Source: Spirochaetales bacterium (GTDB lineage: Bacteria > Spirochaetota > Spirochaetia > JABEVK01). From it: DNA of 64,000 bases. Below, piece after piece: positions 45,225-53,653 of this stretch. The DNA lies in contig CANJXC010000008.1 in the NCBI GenBank assembly GCA_947478845.1, positions 62,001 through 126,000 of the forward strand. The letters run 5' to 3'. The translations under genes and the position numbers were made by a program. The notes beneath the pieces are model-generated. The model made no database searches. It saw only the letters and a program-made list of their open reading frames with translations, and was not told where the DNA came from. Every line of letters starts with the position of its first letter. Positions within the stretch are counted from its first letter, which is position 1.

Positions 45225-46157
45225 ATGCCACCTGTCAATTTGACCTTTTTGGAAATGTTTCTCGACCTTCACCCTGTGTTGATCTTGCTAATCATCGCAG
45301 CTCCCCTCGCTTTGCTGGTCTGGATAGGCTTCAAGTTGAGCGACAAGTTAGGACCCGACATCGACGCCGCAGAACTGGCAAAACAAGCCCTCGCTCTTGT
45401 TTCTGGGGGCTTCATTTTTATCGGCGCTTTTGCCATTGTCACCTCCTGGGATAACCAGTCAAGGTTGGGCCAAACGGTAATCAACGAGTTTTCATCCATG
45501 ACCGCCTTGGCAGAAGACTTCGGGGCCCTTCATGTTCCCGCCGGTAAGACCATCGCGCACGCCTTGATGACGTATGCCCAGTTCGTCAAAGATACAGAAA
45601 TTGGCACCTTGGGCATGGTGAGCCCCAATAGAGAGGCTCAGCATCAAATTGCACAAATCGAGTACGACGTAGACCAATTCGTCAACTCAGCTACCCTCAA
45701 CCCGCATCAGGCCGAAATGATCTATGCCCACCTGGAAACCATCAAGGCAGCCCGTAAAGACCGGCTCACCGTGACCTTACCCAATCTCCCCGTCACTGTT
45801 GTGGTTCTAGTTGCGCTGTCTGCCTGCTTAACCCTCTTCGGAATTGCTATCTTTCCTCCTCCAAGGGTTCGTTGGATCAAGTTCTATTACCTGGGAGCCT
45901 CGCTGACTGTGGTCGTTGCCTTGGTTTTTACCGTTTTTGTGTTGCAGGCACCAAAAAATGCGGCCGAACAGGTGTCAAAACCCATCGACATTTTTATCTT
46001 TTCGGTAAAACAAGGTGGTGCCAACCTCAAGATCGGCTCTCCTGGAGAGGGGGGTGGGCAACCCCCGAAGGGAGATGGTACGTCACCACAAGGACCAGGA
46101 ACTCCGCCACCAGGGGGAGAGTCACCACCGGCGATGCTTCCCAAGCCCCGACAGTGA
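45225..46157 (+). CDS. membrane protein with Pro/Gly-rich tail (DUF4239-like)
   Basis: 310 residues. Four membrane helices (about 17-36, 60-78, 188-208, 220-242), a loop of around 110 residues between the second and third that is mostly helical, and a C-terminal disordered tail (GEGGGQPPKGDGTSPQGP). The helix-loop-helix layout recalls DUF4239/bestrophin-like proteins, but I cannot confirm it. GAGGA precedes the ATG. No operon partner. Confidence 0.6.
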   Translation: MPPVNLTFLEMFLDLHPVLILLIIAAPLALLVWIGFKLSDKLGPDIDAAELAKQALALVSGGFIFIGAFAIVTSWDNQSRLGQTVINEFSSMTALAEDFGALHVPAGKTIAHALMTYAQFVKDTEIGTLGMVSPNREAQHQIAQIEYDVDQFVNSATLNPHQAEMIYAHLETIKAARKDRLTVTLPNLPVTVVVLVALSACLTLFGIAIFPPPRVRWIKFYYLGASLTVVVALVFTVFVLQAPKNAAEQVSKPIDIFIFSVKQGGANLKIGSPGEGGGQPPKGDGTSPQGPGTPPPGGESPPAMLPKPRQ

Positions 46158-46182
46158 GATGACGTCTTAGTGGGGAGACGTT

Positions 46183-46695
46183 TCACGCCAGAGGCAAACC
46201 CAAGATGCGGCTGAGCTTGGAGGAAGTGAAGCGGTTACGCAGGTAATGACCAAACTCGAAACCAGGGGCCACTTCCTGAGGTTTCAGTCCCAGCTCTGCG
46301 GCCGAAGTTGGCGCACCCACCTTGTGAAGATAGCCTGCTAACGTTTCTGAAGACGGAACCTTGGACGCAACCACTAAGATTTTCTCCCAGTGGCTGACGA
46401 TGCGATGTTTCAGGTTTTCAAAGGCATCCTCGGTCAAGTCCAAGAAGGGAAGGGCCTCTTTCATGACCTCCTCGGCCATGTGGCCGTAACCTTCACGGAT
46501 CTTGGCGATTTCGGCCCCGCGATCCGGGAGCTTCGCAATTGACAAGCGATCGAGTACTTCCTGGCGGCTCAGGGCGCGGATTCGGGCATACTGTTGGGCA
46601 ACTAGGGTCAAAGCGTACCCCACTTGGGCCCCGTGCAACAGAATGGTTTCCCGTTGCCCCCACTCCCGCCCGCCTGTCGTCCGCATGAGGCACAA
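46183..46695 (-). pseudogene. 5'-truncated sn-glycerol-1-phosphate dehydrogenase (AraM/EgsA-like)
   Basis: 170 codons matching only the C-terminal third of an iron/zinc-dependent dehydrogenase of the AraM type: ILLHGAQVGYALTLVAQQY (metal His of the HGxxVG motif), YGHMAEEVMKEA, then LHKVGAPTSAAELGL near the end. The NAD-binding N-terminal half (normally about 250 residues) is missing; the frame starts at the edge of transposon-like DNA. The enzyme family makes G1P-type glycerol phosphate for archaeal-type or arabinose-linked lipids. Most likely a decayed remnant. Confidence 0.6.
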
Positions 46696-46867
46696 ACTTC
46701 TACCTCACATCGTCTGACAATGATTCTCTCCGTCGCCCGTCTGGCTTCCTGAGGCCGCCAAAAGACAATCCGGGGTCTGCCTGATGGCATTCCCCGGAAG
46801 GTATTTCTGACTGTCCTTTGCCGTTTCCGGACAATTGAACTTCCGGCGCCCGCCAACTTTGATTGCC

Positions 46868-47656
46868 TCAGTCATCGTCGAACATGAGGTTTGAGGCGTC
46901 GATGACGGCGACCTTTCTGGCGGCCCCTTCGAACAGGGAGCGCAGACAGATCCGGTTCACCCGACGGGGAACCCCTTGGGAGCGCTTGTGGATCTCGCTC
47001 TTGGCGCTGTCGGAGAACAAGGGGGACGGACGCCCCGCCGCCTGGACGCCATGGTCGATGTAGCGGCAGGATTCCTCCAGGCCCATGCCGGTGAACTCCA
47101 TCCACAGGCGAATGCGCGGCTGGATCGAGGCGAAGCGGGAGTATTTGAGGATGTCCCGAAGTTCCGGCTGTCCGCAGAGGATGAAGGTGACCCTGGATTT
47201 GGAGTCCCCTTCAAAACTGGCCAGGGTCTTGAGAGACAATAGAGCGCCACTCGATAGTTCCTGGGCATCGTTAATGAGAATGACCGGCTTGCGGCCGAAC
47301 TCGGTAACGGTCTTGAAGAACAGGGTATTGGCCTGGGCTTGGCCGAAGGGAGGTTCGACCAACAGTCCCTGAAGAACCGACTTCACCAAGTCCCTGGCTG
47401 ACAGTCCCAGGCCACGGAGGAAGACCGGATGGTATCGGTTGAGGTCCAGTCCTGCCTGGAAGACCCGCAGTGCGACGGACTTGCCGCCTCCGATGGGGCC
47501 GGTGAGGAGCAGGATGTCTTCGGTATGGATTCCCAAGCCAAGCATAGAGACGGCATTCTCGAGCGAAGGGGAGCGAAAGGCCGAGGCGACCTCGATGTCC
47601 TTGCCGAAAGGCATGCGGGAGAAGCCGTAGAAGTCCTGAACGGGGTGGGTACTCAA
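46868..47656 (-). CDS. transposition AAA ATPase (TniB/ExeA-like)
   Basis: 262 residues. N-terminal FYGFSRMPFGKDIEVA is typical of ExeA/TniB-type ATPases. Walker A GPIGGGKSVALR (usual GxxGxGKT/S), Walker B PVILINDAQELSSGAL, sensor region FILCGQPELRDIL. In Mu/Tn7-like elements such ATPases choose target DNA and activate the transposase. The reading frame is intact although its transposase is not. It begins 4 nt inside the transposase 3' end. Confidence 0.8.
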   Translation of the reverse strand: MSTHPVQDFYGFSRMPFGKDIEVASAFRSPSLENAVSMLGLGIHTEDILLLTGPIGGGKSVALRVFQAGLDLNRYHPVFLRGLGLSARDLVKSVLQGLLVEPPFGQAQANTLFFKTVTEFGRKPVILINDAQELSSGALLSLKTLASFEGDSKSRVTFILCGQPELRDILKYSRFASIQPRIRLWMEFTGMGLEESCRYIDHGVQAAGRPSPLFSDSAKSEIHKRSQGVPRRVNRICLRSLFEGAARKVAVIDASNLMFDDD

Positions 47657-48420
47657 AACGGAGCCTCCTGGGGTGCAGCGGGAGCGGCGGTTCCTGTCAG
47701 GTGGGAGAAGGCGATGGTAGCCAGATTCTTTTTCTGCTCATCGGCATGGCTTTTGCGCAGCTGTTCGTAGTAGCGGACACTCGCGGCCGAGACCTCGGGC
47801 TCTGAGGTCGCCCGTTCTTGGGGAACCTGGGCCACCTGGTTGGTCAGTTTGTCGGTCGTGGCTTTCTGGACGAACTTGCCCTTCAGGTAGAGGTTGACGA
47901 CCCTCAGGTCGAAGGGGTCGTAGCGGACCTCCACCACCGAGCCCTGGGGGATGTGGCCTGCCCGGTATTCGTTGGATTCCAGTTTGACGATGCCATACTT
48001 TGTGACGGTCCGGGTGGCCCGCTGGAGGAACAAGGCCTCGAACCACCCCACGTCGGTGACCCGCCGGTGGTCCTTGGGAAGCCCCTCGATGAACTGGGCA
48101 TCCGGCCCCCGGCCGGTCTGACTGTGAATGCGGGTGTTGTACTCCATCTCAACCCAAGCGCTGAAGGCGGAGTTCAATTCCTCCAGGGTCACAAACCCGG
48201 CCCGGGCGGCTTCGGCTTGGAACTCATGGAGGATGGTCTTTTTCGCCGCCTCCACCTTGCCCTTGCAGTAGGCCTTGCAGGAACCAGGGAAGGCTGACAA
48301 CGCTGACCTGAGCACCGCTAAGCTTCCTCGAACTGAACTCGAAAACCGCAGTCGGACCTGATTTTGAGCCCGAACAATGCAAGGCCTGTGGGTGTTGGAC
48401 AACGCCTCAGCCAACGTCAA
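47653..48420 (-). pseudogene. 5'-truncated DDE transposase (TniA/MuA-like)
   Basis: From about residue 45 (AYCKGKVEAAKKTILHEFQ) the sequence is the C-terminal end of an rve integrase core and its C-terminal beta-barrel: FVTLEELNSAFSAWVEMEYN, then YGIVKLESNEYRAG and VEVRYDPFDLRVVNLY. The helix-turn-helix region and the catalytic Asp residues that should precede are absent. Residues 1-40 look like chance coding (rich in Arg/Ser). The break is near 48290. Confidence 0.7.
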
Positions 48421-48834
48421 AAGAACGGGAGAAGGTATCGGGCAGAGTCAAAAGCGCGTGGCATGATTTCCGGCATCGACAGCCAGACACGGCCGGAACC
48501 GTAGCAAAGCACAGATCTGTCGAGCAGCCATCGCCGTCAAACGATGGAAATACTCTTGGAAATTACCACGGCCGCCCCGATTGAGGCGCAACCGACCCTG
48601 TTCTTCACGTGACGCAGCGCTCGAATTACAAAGAAGGAGAGGGAGGAATACCCCAAGAACAATCTGCCAGGATTCGACAACCTGGCTCCCTCGGTTGCCC
48701 CTGACTTTGGGGGTGCTAATGCCAATGTTCGTGGTGGCCGTGGCACTGCTGCGCACCGGCCGCGAAGTGTGGCGGGAACGGGCGCAAGGACACTTGGCGA
48801 ATCCGACTAGGTATTGGTTCATGGCAACAGCAAC
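48421..48834. other. 414-nt stretch without recognisable genes
   Basis: No frame on either strand resembles a known protein. A minus-strand frame of 148 codons (48448-48894) is Cys/Arg/Ser-rich, covers the tRNA-Val terminator and looks like chance. Probably mobile-element debris between the broken transposase and tRNA-Val. Confidence 0.5.
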
Positions 48835-48880
48835 AAAAAACCGGTAATTCAGCACTTTTTGGAAGCGCCATAATACCGGT
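48835..48880 (-). terminator. intrinsic terminator of tRNA-Val
   Basis: Minus-strand stem ACCGGTATT/AATTACCGGT with an inner stem GCGCTT/AAGTGC, followed by TTTTTT, 22 nt after the tRNA. Confidence 0.85.
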
Positions 48881-48902
48881 AAGTTGTTTCTCACTAATAC
48901 TT

Positions 48903-48975
48903 TGAGCGATCCAAGATTCGAACTTGGGACTTCTACCGTGTGAAGGTAGCACTCTAACCACTGAGTTAATCGCCC
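48903..48975 (-). tRNA. tRNA-Val(CAC)
   Basis: Acceptor GGGCGAT/ATCGCTC, anticodon stem CTACC/GGTAG, loop TTCACAC with anticodon CAC, T-arm CCAAGTTCGAATCTTGG, discriminator A. Single gene with its own promoter and terminator. The transposon debris lies on its 3' side. Confidence 0.95.
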
Positions 48976-48986
48976 GAACGAAAATC

Positions 48987-49015
48987 ATCATAGGGGAGGA
49001 GGCAGGGAAAGTCAA
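48987..49015 (-). promoter_or_regulatory. promoter of tRNA-Val
   Basis: Minus strand TTGACT (49015-49010), 17-nt spacer, TATGAT (48992-48987); predicted start a few bases before the tRNA 5' end at 48975. Confidence 0.75.
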
Positions 49016-49059
49016 GAATCCACTTTACAGGGTTAACCAAGGTGAGTTACGGTCTGCGC

Positions 49060-50031
49060 ATGAACTTCTGGTCCCTCCTTCCGCGTGGCTTTACCGTTCT
49101 GGCCCCAATGGAGGATGTTACTGATCACGTTTACCGCCGTCTGGTTTGCGACCAGGGGGAGCCAGACGTGCTGATGACGGAGTTCACCTCGGCGGAGATT
49201 CTTTGTTCTTCGAAGCCGGAGCGGGCCTTGCAACGGTTGGTGGTTGGAGAGGGGGAACTGACCCGCAGACCGCTGGTGGCTCAAATATGGGGCAGTGATC
49301 CGATGGCGCTCGAGAAGGCCGCCAGGCTTTGCGCTGAAAGGGGTTTTGCGGGAATCGACATCAACATGGGTTGCCCGGTCAAAAAGATTTCACGCAAAGG
49401 CGCCTGCAGCGCCCTGATACGGTTTCCTGCCCTGGCGGCCGAGCTAATCGAGGCAACCAAAATCGGCGCTGGCAACCTGCCTGTCAGCGTGAAAACCCGT
49501 ATCGGCTGGTCGAAGCCAGAAACCGATCAGTGGTGTGGTCACCTTCTGGAACAACGGTTAGCGGCGCTCACCGTTCATGGGCGCACCGTTAAACAAAAGT
49601 CGGAAGGTATGGCCGACTGGCACGAAATTGCCCGCGTGGTGGCTCTCAGAGACACCAAAGCCCCAGCCACGAAAATCATCGGCAACGGTGACCTCACCCG
49701 AGCTAACTCGGCCGAAAAGCTAGCTTCGGGGGTCGATGGGCTGATGTTTGGCCGTGGGGTTTTTGCCGACCTTGGCGTGTTCCGCCGCGAAGGCTACCGC
49801 CCCTATTCCTCTTGGACCGAAGGTGAGAAAATCGCCCTTATGGAGCGGCATCTGACCGACCACTTTCGAGCCTGGGCAAGCACCAAGGATTACCACCAAC
49901 TCAAGAAGTTCTTCAAGAATTACACGGTGGGCTTTGAAGGCTGCCTTGTTCTGCGAGAAATGCTGATGCAGACCAATACAACTTTCGAAGCGCTAGAGGT
50001 GCTTCACCCTTGGCGCACGAGGCTGCGGTAG
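49060..50031 (+). CDS. dus: tRNA-dihydrouridine synthase
   Basis: 323 residues. FMN-binding TIM barrel: VLAPMEDVTDHVYRRL, GIDINMGCPVKKISRKGAC with the catalytic Cys displaced into KGACSALI, VSVKTRIGW, LTVHGRTVKQ, KIIGNGDLT and GVDGLMFGRGVF. It reduces specific uridines of tRNA with NADPH. The ATG at 49060 starts close to the family N-terminus; GTG 49042 is an alternative. The 3' end overlaps the convergent glycosyltransferase by 28 nt. Confidence 0.92.
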   Translation: MNFWSLLPRGFTVLAPMEDVTDHVYRRLVCDQGEPDVLMTEFTSAEILCSSKPERALQRLVVGEGELTRRPLVAQIWGSDPMALEKAARLCAERGFAGIDINMGCPVKKISRKGACSALIRFPALAAELIEATKIGAGNLPVSVKTRIGWSKPETDQWCGHLLEQRLAALTVHGRTVKQKSEGMADWHEIARVVALRDTKAPATKIIGNGDLTRANSAEKLASGVDGLMFGRGVFADLGVFRREGYRPYSSWTEGEKIALMERHLTDHFRAWASTKDYHQLKKFFKNYTVGFEGCLVLREMLMQTNTTFEALEVLHPWRTRLR

Positions 50032-51194
50032 AGTGTCTCCAGCCGCGCAGCCATGCGGGCGGAGGTCCAGTTCTGGCTGTAATCCCAAGCCTCCTGGCTC
50101 TTTTGCGCGTAAAGCACCGGGTCGGTGAGCAGTTGGTGCACTCGTAAGGTGAACTCGGCAACATTTTCACCGACCATGAAGCCTCCGTTATCACCCTCCA
50201 TTACCTCGAGGGTTCCCATCTTTCCGATGGCAACCACGGGAGTGCGGCACATCATCGACTCGATGGTGACTAGCCCCTGGGTCTCGGTAACAGAGGCAAA
50301 AGTAAACACGTCCGCCAAGGCATAGAGATGCTTCAATTCCGAGCGCTTCACGTAGCCTAGGGGCAATACCAAGTCCGATAAACCCATGGAAACGATGTTG
50401 CGCTGAAATTGCTCCATGTACGGACCATTTCCTGCAACCAGCAGTGTGGTACCCGGCAGGTCTGGCTGAAGCCTTTTCACCACGTCGAGCAGGAAATCGA
50501 CATTCTTTTCCTGACCCATCCTACCCACGGCGAGGAGTAATTTCTTGCCGATCAACTGTGGGTGTCGCCTCAAGAACTCGCCACTCTCGCGCTCACTGGC
50601 CTTGTCCACTCCGCTAAAATCCGAGGGCTCGATGCCCGTCGGAATCACCTGGATGTTTGAAGACAGCCCGTAGGACTCAAGAACGATCTTCATCGCCCGG
50701 GTGGGGACCACTATGGTTTTGGCTTTGCGGAACATCAACCAGGCAAAACTGCGTGCCGCCCACTTGGCGAAGCCTGCTGGTATCAGAGGAAAGAAGAAGT
50801 TGACGTATTTTTCAAAGTACGTGTGGCAGGTCATCACCACTGGAATTCCCCGTCGCTTAGCATAAGGAATCGAGAACCACGAAAGGCTGAACTCCGTCTG
50901 ACAATGGATGAGGTCGGGTTCAAACTGGTCCAATTCCGACCAGAAGCGCTTCATCTCAAAAGGGGAAGAGATGTAATCTTCTTTCGATACCAGAACGCTG
51001 AACGATTTCATCCGGTGCACGCGAGCAACGACCGCCACCGGCATGGCACGCTCGGCCTTGGTCATGGGGTAGGTTGGTGCCCAAAGGCGCACATCGTGCC
51101 CATTTTTGATCAGTTCGTCCATGAAAAGCTGAGTTGAGACCGATACGCCATTGATTCGAGGCCAGTAGGTGTCTGTAGTGTAGGCGATCCTCAA
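50004..51194 (-). CDS. family GT4 glycosyltransferase
   Basis: 396 residues, GT-B fold. N-terminal MRIAYTTDTYWPRINGVSVS, acceptor-side His in VVMTCHTYFEKYV, hinge VIPTGIEPSDF, nucleotide-sugar site LLAVGRMGQEKNVDFLLD, and the E-x7-E motif (TETQGLVTIES). The N-terminal pattern resembles diacylglycerol glucosyl/galactosyltransferases of glycolipid synthesis, so a membrane glycolipid product is likely but unproven. The start is TTG 51194 with AGGAG six bases upstream. Confidence 0.87.
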   Translation of the reverse strand: MRIAYTTDTYWPRINGVSVSTQLFMDELIKNGHDVRLWAPTYPMTKAERAMPVAVVARVHRMKSFSVLVSKEDYISSPFEMKRFWSELDQFEPDLIHCQTEFSLSWFSIPYAKRRGIPVVMTCHTYFEKYVNFFFPLIPAGFAKWAARSFAWLMFRKAKTIVVPTRAMKIVLESYGLSSNIQVIPTGIEPSDFSGVDKASERESGEFLRRHPQLIGKKLLLAVGRMGQEKNVDFLLDVVKRLQPDLPGTTLLVAGNGPYMEQFQRNIVSMGLSDLVLPLGYVKRSELKHLYALADVFTFASVTETQGLVTIESMMCRTPVVAIGKMGTLEVMEGDNGGFMVGENVAEFTLRVHQLLTDPVLYAQKSQEAWDYSQNWTSARMAARLETLYRSLVRQG

Positions 51195-51250
51195 GATGGT
51201 CTCCTAGAAATCACATTGCCAGTTGACGGTCGTCTCGCTCCAGGTAAGGC

Positions 51251-51322
51251 TACCTCCTACGGGGATCGAACCCGTGTTTCAGGAATGAGAATCCTGAGTC
51301 CTAACCACTAGACGAAGGAGGC
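51251..51322 (-). tRNA. tRNA-Glu(CTC)
   Basis: Acceptor GCCTCCT/AGGAGGT with a G-T pair at the end, anticodon stem CAGGA/TCCTG, loop TTCTCAT with anticodon CTC. The ends are nearly identical to tRNA-Glu(TTC) 37 nt upstream, so they probably arose by duplication. Confidence 0.94.
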
Positions 51323-51330
51323 GTGAACAC

Positions 51331-51353
51331 AAAAAAAGGATGCCGCAACATCC
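51331..51353 (-). terminator. terminator-like hairpin between the two Glu tRNAs
   Basis: Minus strand GGATG-TTGCGG-CATCC followed by seven T. A five-base-pair stem, so probably partial termination or a processing signal. Confidence 0.5.
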
Positions 51354-51359
51354 CCTATT

Positions 51360-51431
51360 TACCTCCTACGGGGATCGAACCCGTGTTGGTGGAATGAAAA
51401 TCCACTGTCCTAACCACTAGACGAAGGAGGC
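51360..51431 (-). tRNA. tRNA-Glu(TTC)
   Basis: Acceptor GCCTCCT/AGGAGGT, anticodon stem GTGGA/TCCAC, loop TTTTCAT with anticodon TTC. Middle gene of the Lys-Glu-Glu cluster. Confidence 0.95.
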
Positions 51432-51447
51432 CTGTTTTCACCGAACT

Positions 51448-51520
51448 TGAGCTGGACAGGATTCGAACCTGTGACCCTCGCCTTAAAAGGGCGGTGCTCT
51501 ACCTGCTGAGCTACCAGCCC
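51448..51520 (-). tRNA. tRNA-Lys(TTT)
   Basis: Acceptor GGGCTGG/CCAGCTC, anticodon loop CTTTTAA with anticodon TTT, T-arm ACAGGTTCGAATCCTGT, discriminator A. First gene after the cluster promoter. Confidence 0.95.
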
Positions 51521-51533
51521 GATGACGGAGAGA

Positions 51534-51563
51534 AATATAGGATACGTGATCTTCTTTTGTCAA
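51534..51563 (-). promoter_or_regulatory. promoter of the Lys-Glu-Glu tRNA cluster
   Basis: Minus strand TTGACA (51563-51558), 18-nt spacer, TATATT (51539-51534), 13 nt before tRNA-Lys. Confidence 0.75.
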
Positions 51564-51578
51564 GGCAACCGAATGGAA

Positions 51579-52724
51579 CTAGAAGCGCACCGCGACGTCT
51601 GCTGCTACACCGGGTTTGCGACTTTTGCCCGTGAACTGCCCGAGTTCGTCGGAGTAGACCGCTATGTTGACGTCGAGGAAAAGAAGGTGGGCGCCGATTC
51701 CCGCAGTGAACCAGCCTTGATTGAGTCCCGCTCGAACCGAAAGGAAGGAGAGCAACTTCACTTCGCCACCGAAATGCGAACTGGCCAACAGCGAGGGAGC
51801 TGTGATGCTCATCAACAGCGGGATCGAAAAGTCCGCTTGCAGTCGAGGTTGCAGCAGAGATCCGAGAGTGCCCATTTCCGGTGTGTAGGAAAAGCCCGGG
51901 TTGATAGACATGGCCGTTAGGAAAGAGTCACCGCTCACCGCAGTGCCCCCCGTTGAGGGAAGGTTGAACGCGGCCAAGATATCGGAAGCCAAATAACTTT
52001 TCATCGTGTACTTGGTACCACCTAGATCGCGGATCGTCATTCCGACCGAAAAGGGACCCCATTCGGCGAGTGTTCCGATGTCGAAGGCCATGGCAAAGCC
52101 GTTGTACAAGCTCACAGCCCCGGTCATGGCCTTGGTGGCGTCACTGAGGCCAAAGGTGCCATAAGTTCGCTGCATGGGTCGCACATCGAGTCCGACTTTG
52201 ATTTTGAACTCATTCACGGGGATATTGAGGGCATAGCCGATCACTGCACACTGGGTGACATCTGCGGTGACGATGGCTCCGAGCAGAGACGCCCCCTTGG
52301 TGTAGGCGCTGGCCTGCGTGACCAAGCCTAGGCCTAAGCCACCGCCGACCCAGCCTATCCCTACGCCGCCTTCCCCGCCAATGCCATCCGAGGTGATGAT
52401 TGTATTCAAGGCACTCGCAATGGACGGGATATTTCCCGACATCAGAACGCTGAGGTTACTGACAATTGGGTTCAGCGACGACGGTGAGACATTGAAGGTC
52501 GGGTTGAGGGTAGTCGCCGTGAGGCTCCAACGCTCGACGGCAAAGCCCGCTGGATTGACGAACAAGGAATTGTAGCCTTTCGAAACCGCTTGGAACGCGC
52601 CGCCTTGGGCCTTGACCTCGGGGGTAACGGGAGCAAAAGTGGGGAGGTAAATGTCAGAGGCAAACCCAGCCGAAAGAGCAAAGCAGGTTAAAACCACCGA
52701 AAAAATCAGTTTCACTTCATTCAT
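51579..52724 (-). CDS. predicted outer-membrane beta-barrel protein
   Basis: 381 residues. Signal peptide (MNEVKLIFSVVLTCFALSAG, cleavage near FA-SD), then FQAVSKGYNSLFVNPAGFAV, which resembles the start of PorV/FadL-like barrels, Gly-rich amphipathic strands (GGEGGVGIGWVGGGLGLG) and a C-terminal aromatic residue (AADVAVRF) typical of outer-membrane insertion. GAGGA before the ATG. It lies 15 nt after the lipoprotein gene, forming a two-gene operon. Confidence 0.75.
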   Translation of the reverse strand: MNEVKLIFSVVLTCFALSAGFASDIYLPTFAPVTPEVKAQGGAFQAVSKGYNSLFVNPAGFAVERWSLTATTLNPTFNVSPSSLNPIVSNLSVLMSGNIPSIASALNTIITSDGIGGEGGVGIGWVGGGLGLGLVTQASAYTKGASLLGAIVTADVTQCAVIGYALNIPVNEFKIKVGLDVRPMQRTYGTFGLSDATKAMTGAVSLYNGFAMAFDIGTLAEWGPFSVGMTIRDLGGTKYTMKSYLASDILAAFNLPSTGGTAVSGDSFLTAMSINPGFSYTPEMGTLGSLLQPRLQADFSIPLLMSITAPSLLASSHFGGEVKLLSFLSVRAGLNQGWFTAGIGAHLLFLDVNIAVYSDELGQFTGKSRKPGVAADVAVRF

Positions 52725-52739
52725 AGCAGCATCCTCAAA

Positions 52740-53579
52740 TTAGATGGGCAACACACCCATAAGGGTTGTCACATAGGAATAGGGGTTGGTACCCTGGGTT
52801 GTTGAAGTCCCTGAAACCGCGTCAGAGAGGTAGCCCATCTGTGTACCAACAGTGGGAAAACTGCCGCCCGTGAGGAAGGTGTTCGGATCAGGGCTTGCCA
52901 GCAACGCCGCAACGGCCGTCGCCGCAGCTTTCCTTCCATCAGCAGTGGCTAGGTCCTCGCCCGTACTCGCCATCAAGGCACTCATGGTGGCCGAAACCAC
53001 ACCCACCTGTGCAGTGGTGCCACTATCGGAACCACTAAAGAAACTAGTGGTACTACCAGCGGATGCCGTGCTTAGTACCGAAAACGAGTTGCCAATCGTC
53101 GCCATGCTATCGAGGGTGGAAAGTAAGGCCTCGGGGGAGAGGCCGGTAAAGAAGCCGCTGACCAAGGACTGCACCGCTGTCCCCTGATTGGAGCCGCTGG
53201 CGAGCGAGGATGCGCCACCTGAGGCTAGGCTCAACAGCGGGCCAACAGCGTTATTCACGACCGAAAGGGTCGAGGTCGCATTCGTCGTAACATAGATAAA
53301 GTCTTTGGCGGCTTGCAGCTGCACCGCTGTATCTGTGCTAGCCATGCCGGCCTGGAGGGTTGTTTGCACCGCTGCCAACGCTGTCGCATCTTGAGCGAGG
53401 GAATCGATGAAACCCGGATCACTCGTGAGCTTCAGGCTCAACAGAGTTGCCGTTGCAGGAAGATCCGCAAGTACCAGCTTCGGAGGCTGATCAATAGCCT
53501 CAAAAGCGTTCATGTCAAACAAGTTAGCGCACCCTGAAAGGACAAAAACGCAACTAAACAGCCCCAAGGGTAACTTCAT
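52740..53579 (-). CDS. lipoprotein of unknown function
   Basis: About 279 residues. Signal with lipobox FVLSGC, so Cys near residue 17 should be lipidated. The mature part is extremely rich in Ala, Ser, Thr and Leu, predicted helical, with many repeats of small residues. No family recognised. GAGGAG seven bases before ATG 53579 decides the start over upstream Mets. It is co-transcribed with the barrel protein and may be its partner. Confidence 0.75.
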   Translation of the reverse strand: MKLPLGLFSCVFVLSGCANLFDMNAFEAIDQPPKLVLADLPATATLLSLKLTSDPGFIDSLAQDATALAAVQTTLQAGMASTDTAVQLQAAKDFIYVTTNATSTLSVVNNAVGPLLSLASGGASSLASGSNQGTAVQSLVSGFFTGLSPEALLSTLDSMATIGNSFSVLSTASAGSTTSFFSGSDSGTTAQVGVVSATMSALMASTGEDLATADGRKAAATAVAALLASPDPNTFLTGGSFPTVGTQMGYLSDAVSGTSTTQGTNPYSYVTTLMGVLPI

Positions 53580-53598
53580 GTTTGAACTCCTCGTCTTC

Positions 53599-53604
53599 AT
53601 TATA
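53599..53604 (-). promoter_or_regulatory. -10 box of the lipoprotein/barrel operon
   Basis: Perfect TATAAT on the minus strand, exactly 20 nt before the ATG, as in the cyclase-operon promoter. The -35 is poor. Predicted leader about 13 nt. Confidence 0.5.
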
Positions 53605-53653
53605 GCATCCACATCTGGAATTTACCATAAAACCAAAGTATGGTTTCGGGTCT

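Larger units (their letters stand above)
46714..48420 (-). mobile_element. decayed Mu/Tn7-type transposon with transposase and ATPase
   Basis: Contains a 5'-truncated DDE transposase (47653-48420) and its ATPase (46868-47656), overlapping by 4 nt as is usual for TniA/TniB-like pairs. The left end probably begins at TGACAATG near 46714, next to the broken dehydrogenase, and carries GACAAT three times (about 46716, 46769, 46831) as possible transposase-binding sites. The right end could not be located. Confidence 0.6.

Noticed and set aside
46183-46695. Intact small protein rather than a dehydrogenase remnant
   Set aside because: It aligns only with the end of the AraM family and begins at transposon DNA; the NAD-binding half is missing.
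48448-48894. 148-codon minus-strand frame
   Set aside because: Cys/Arg/Ser-rich, covers the tRNA-Val terminator and matches nothing recognised; treated as debris.
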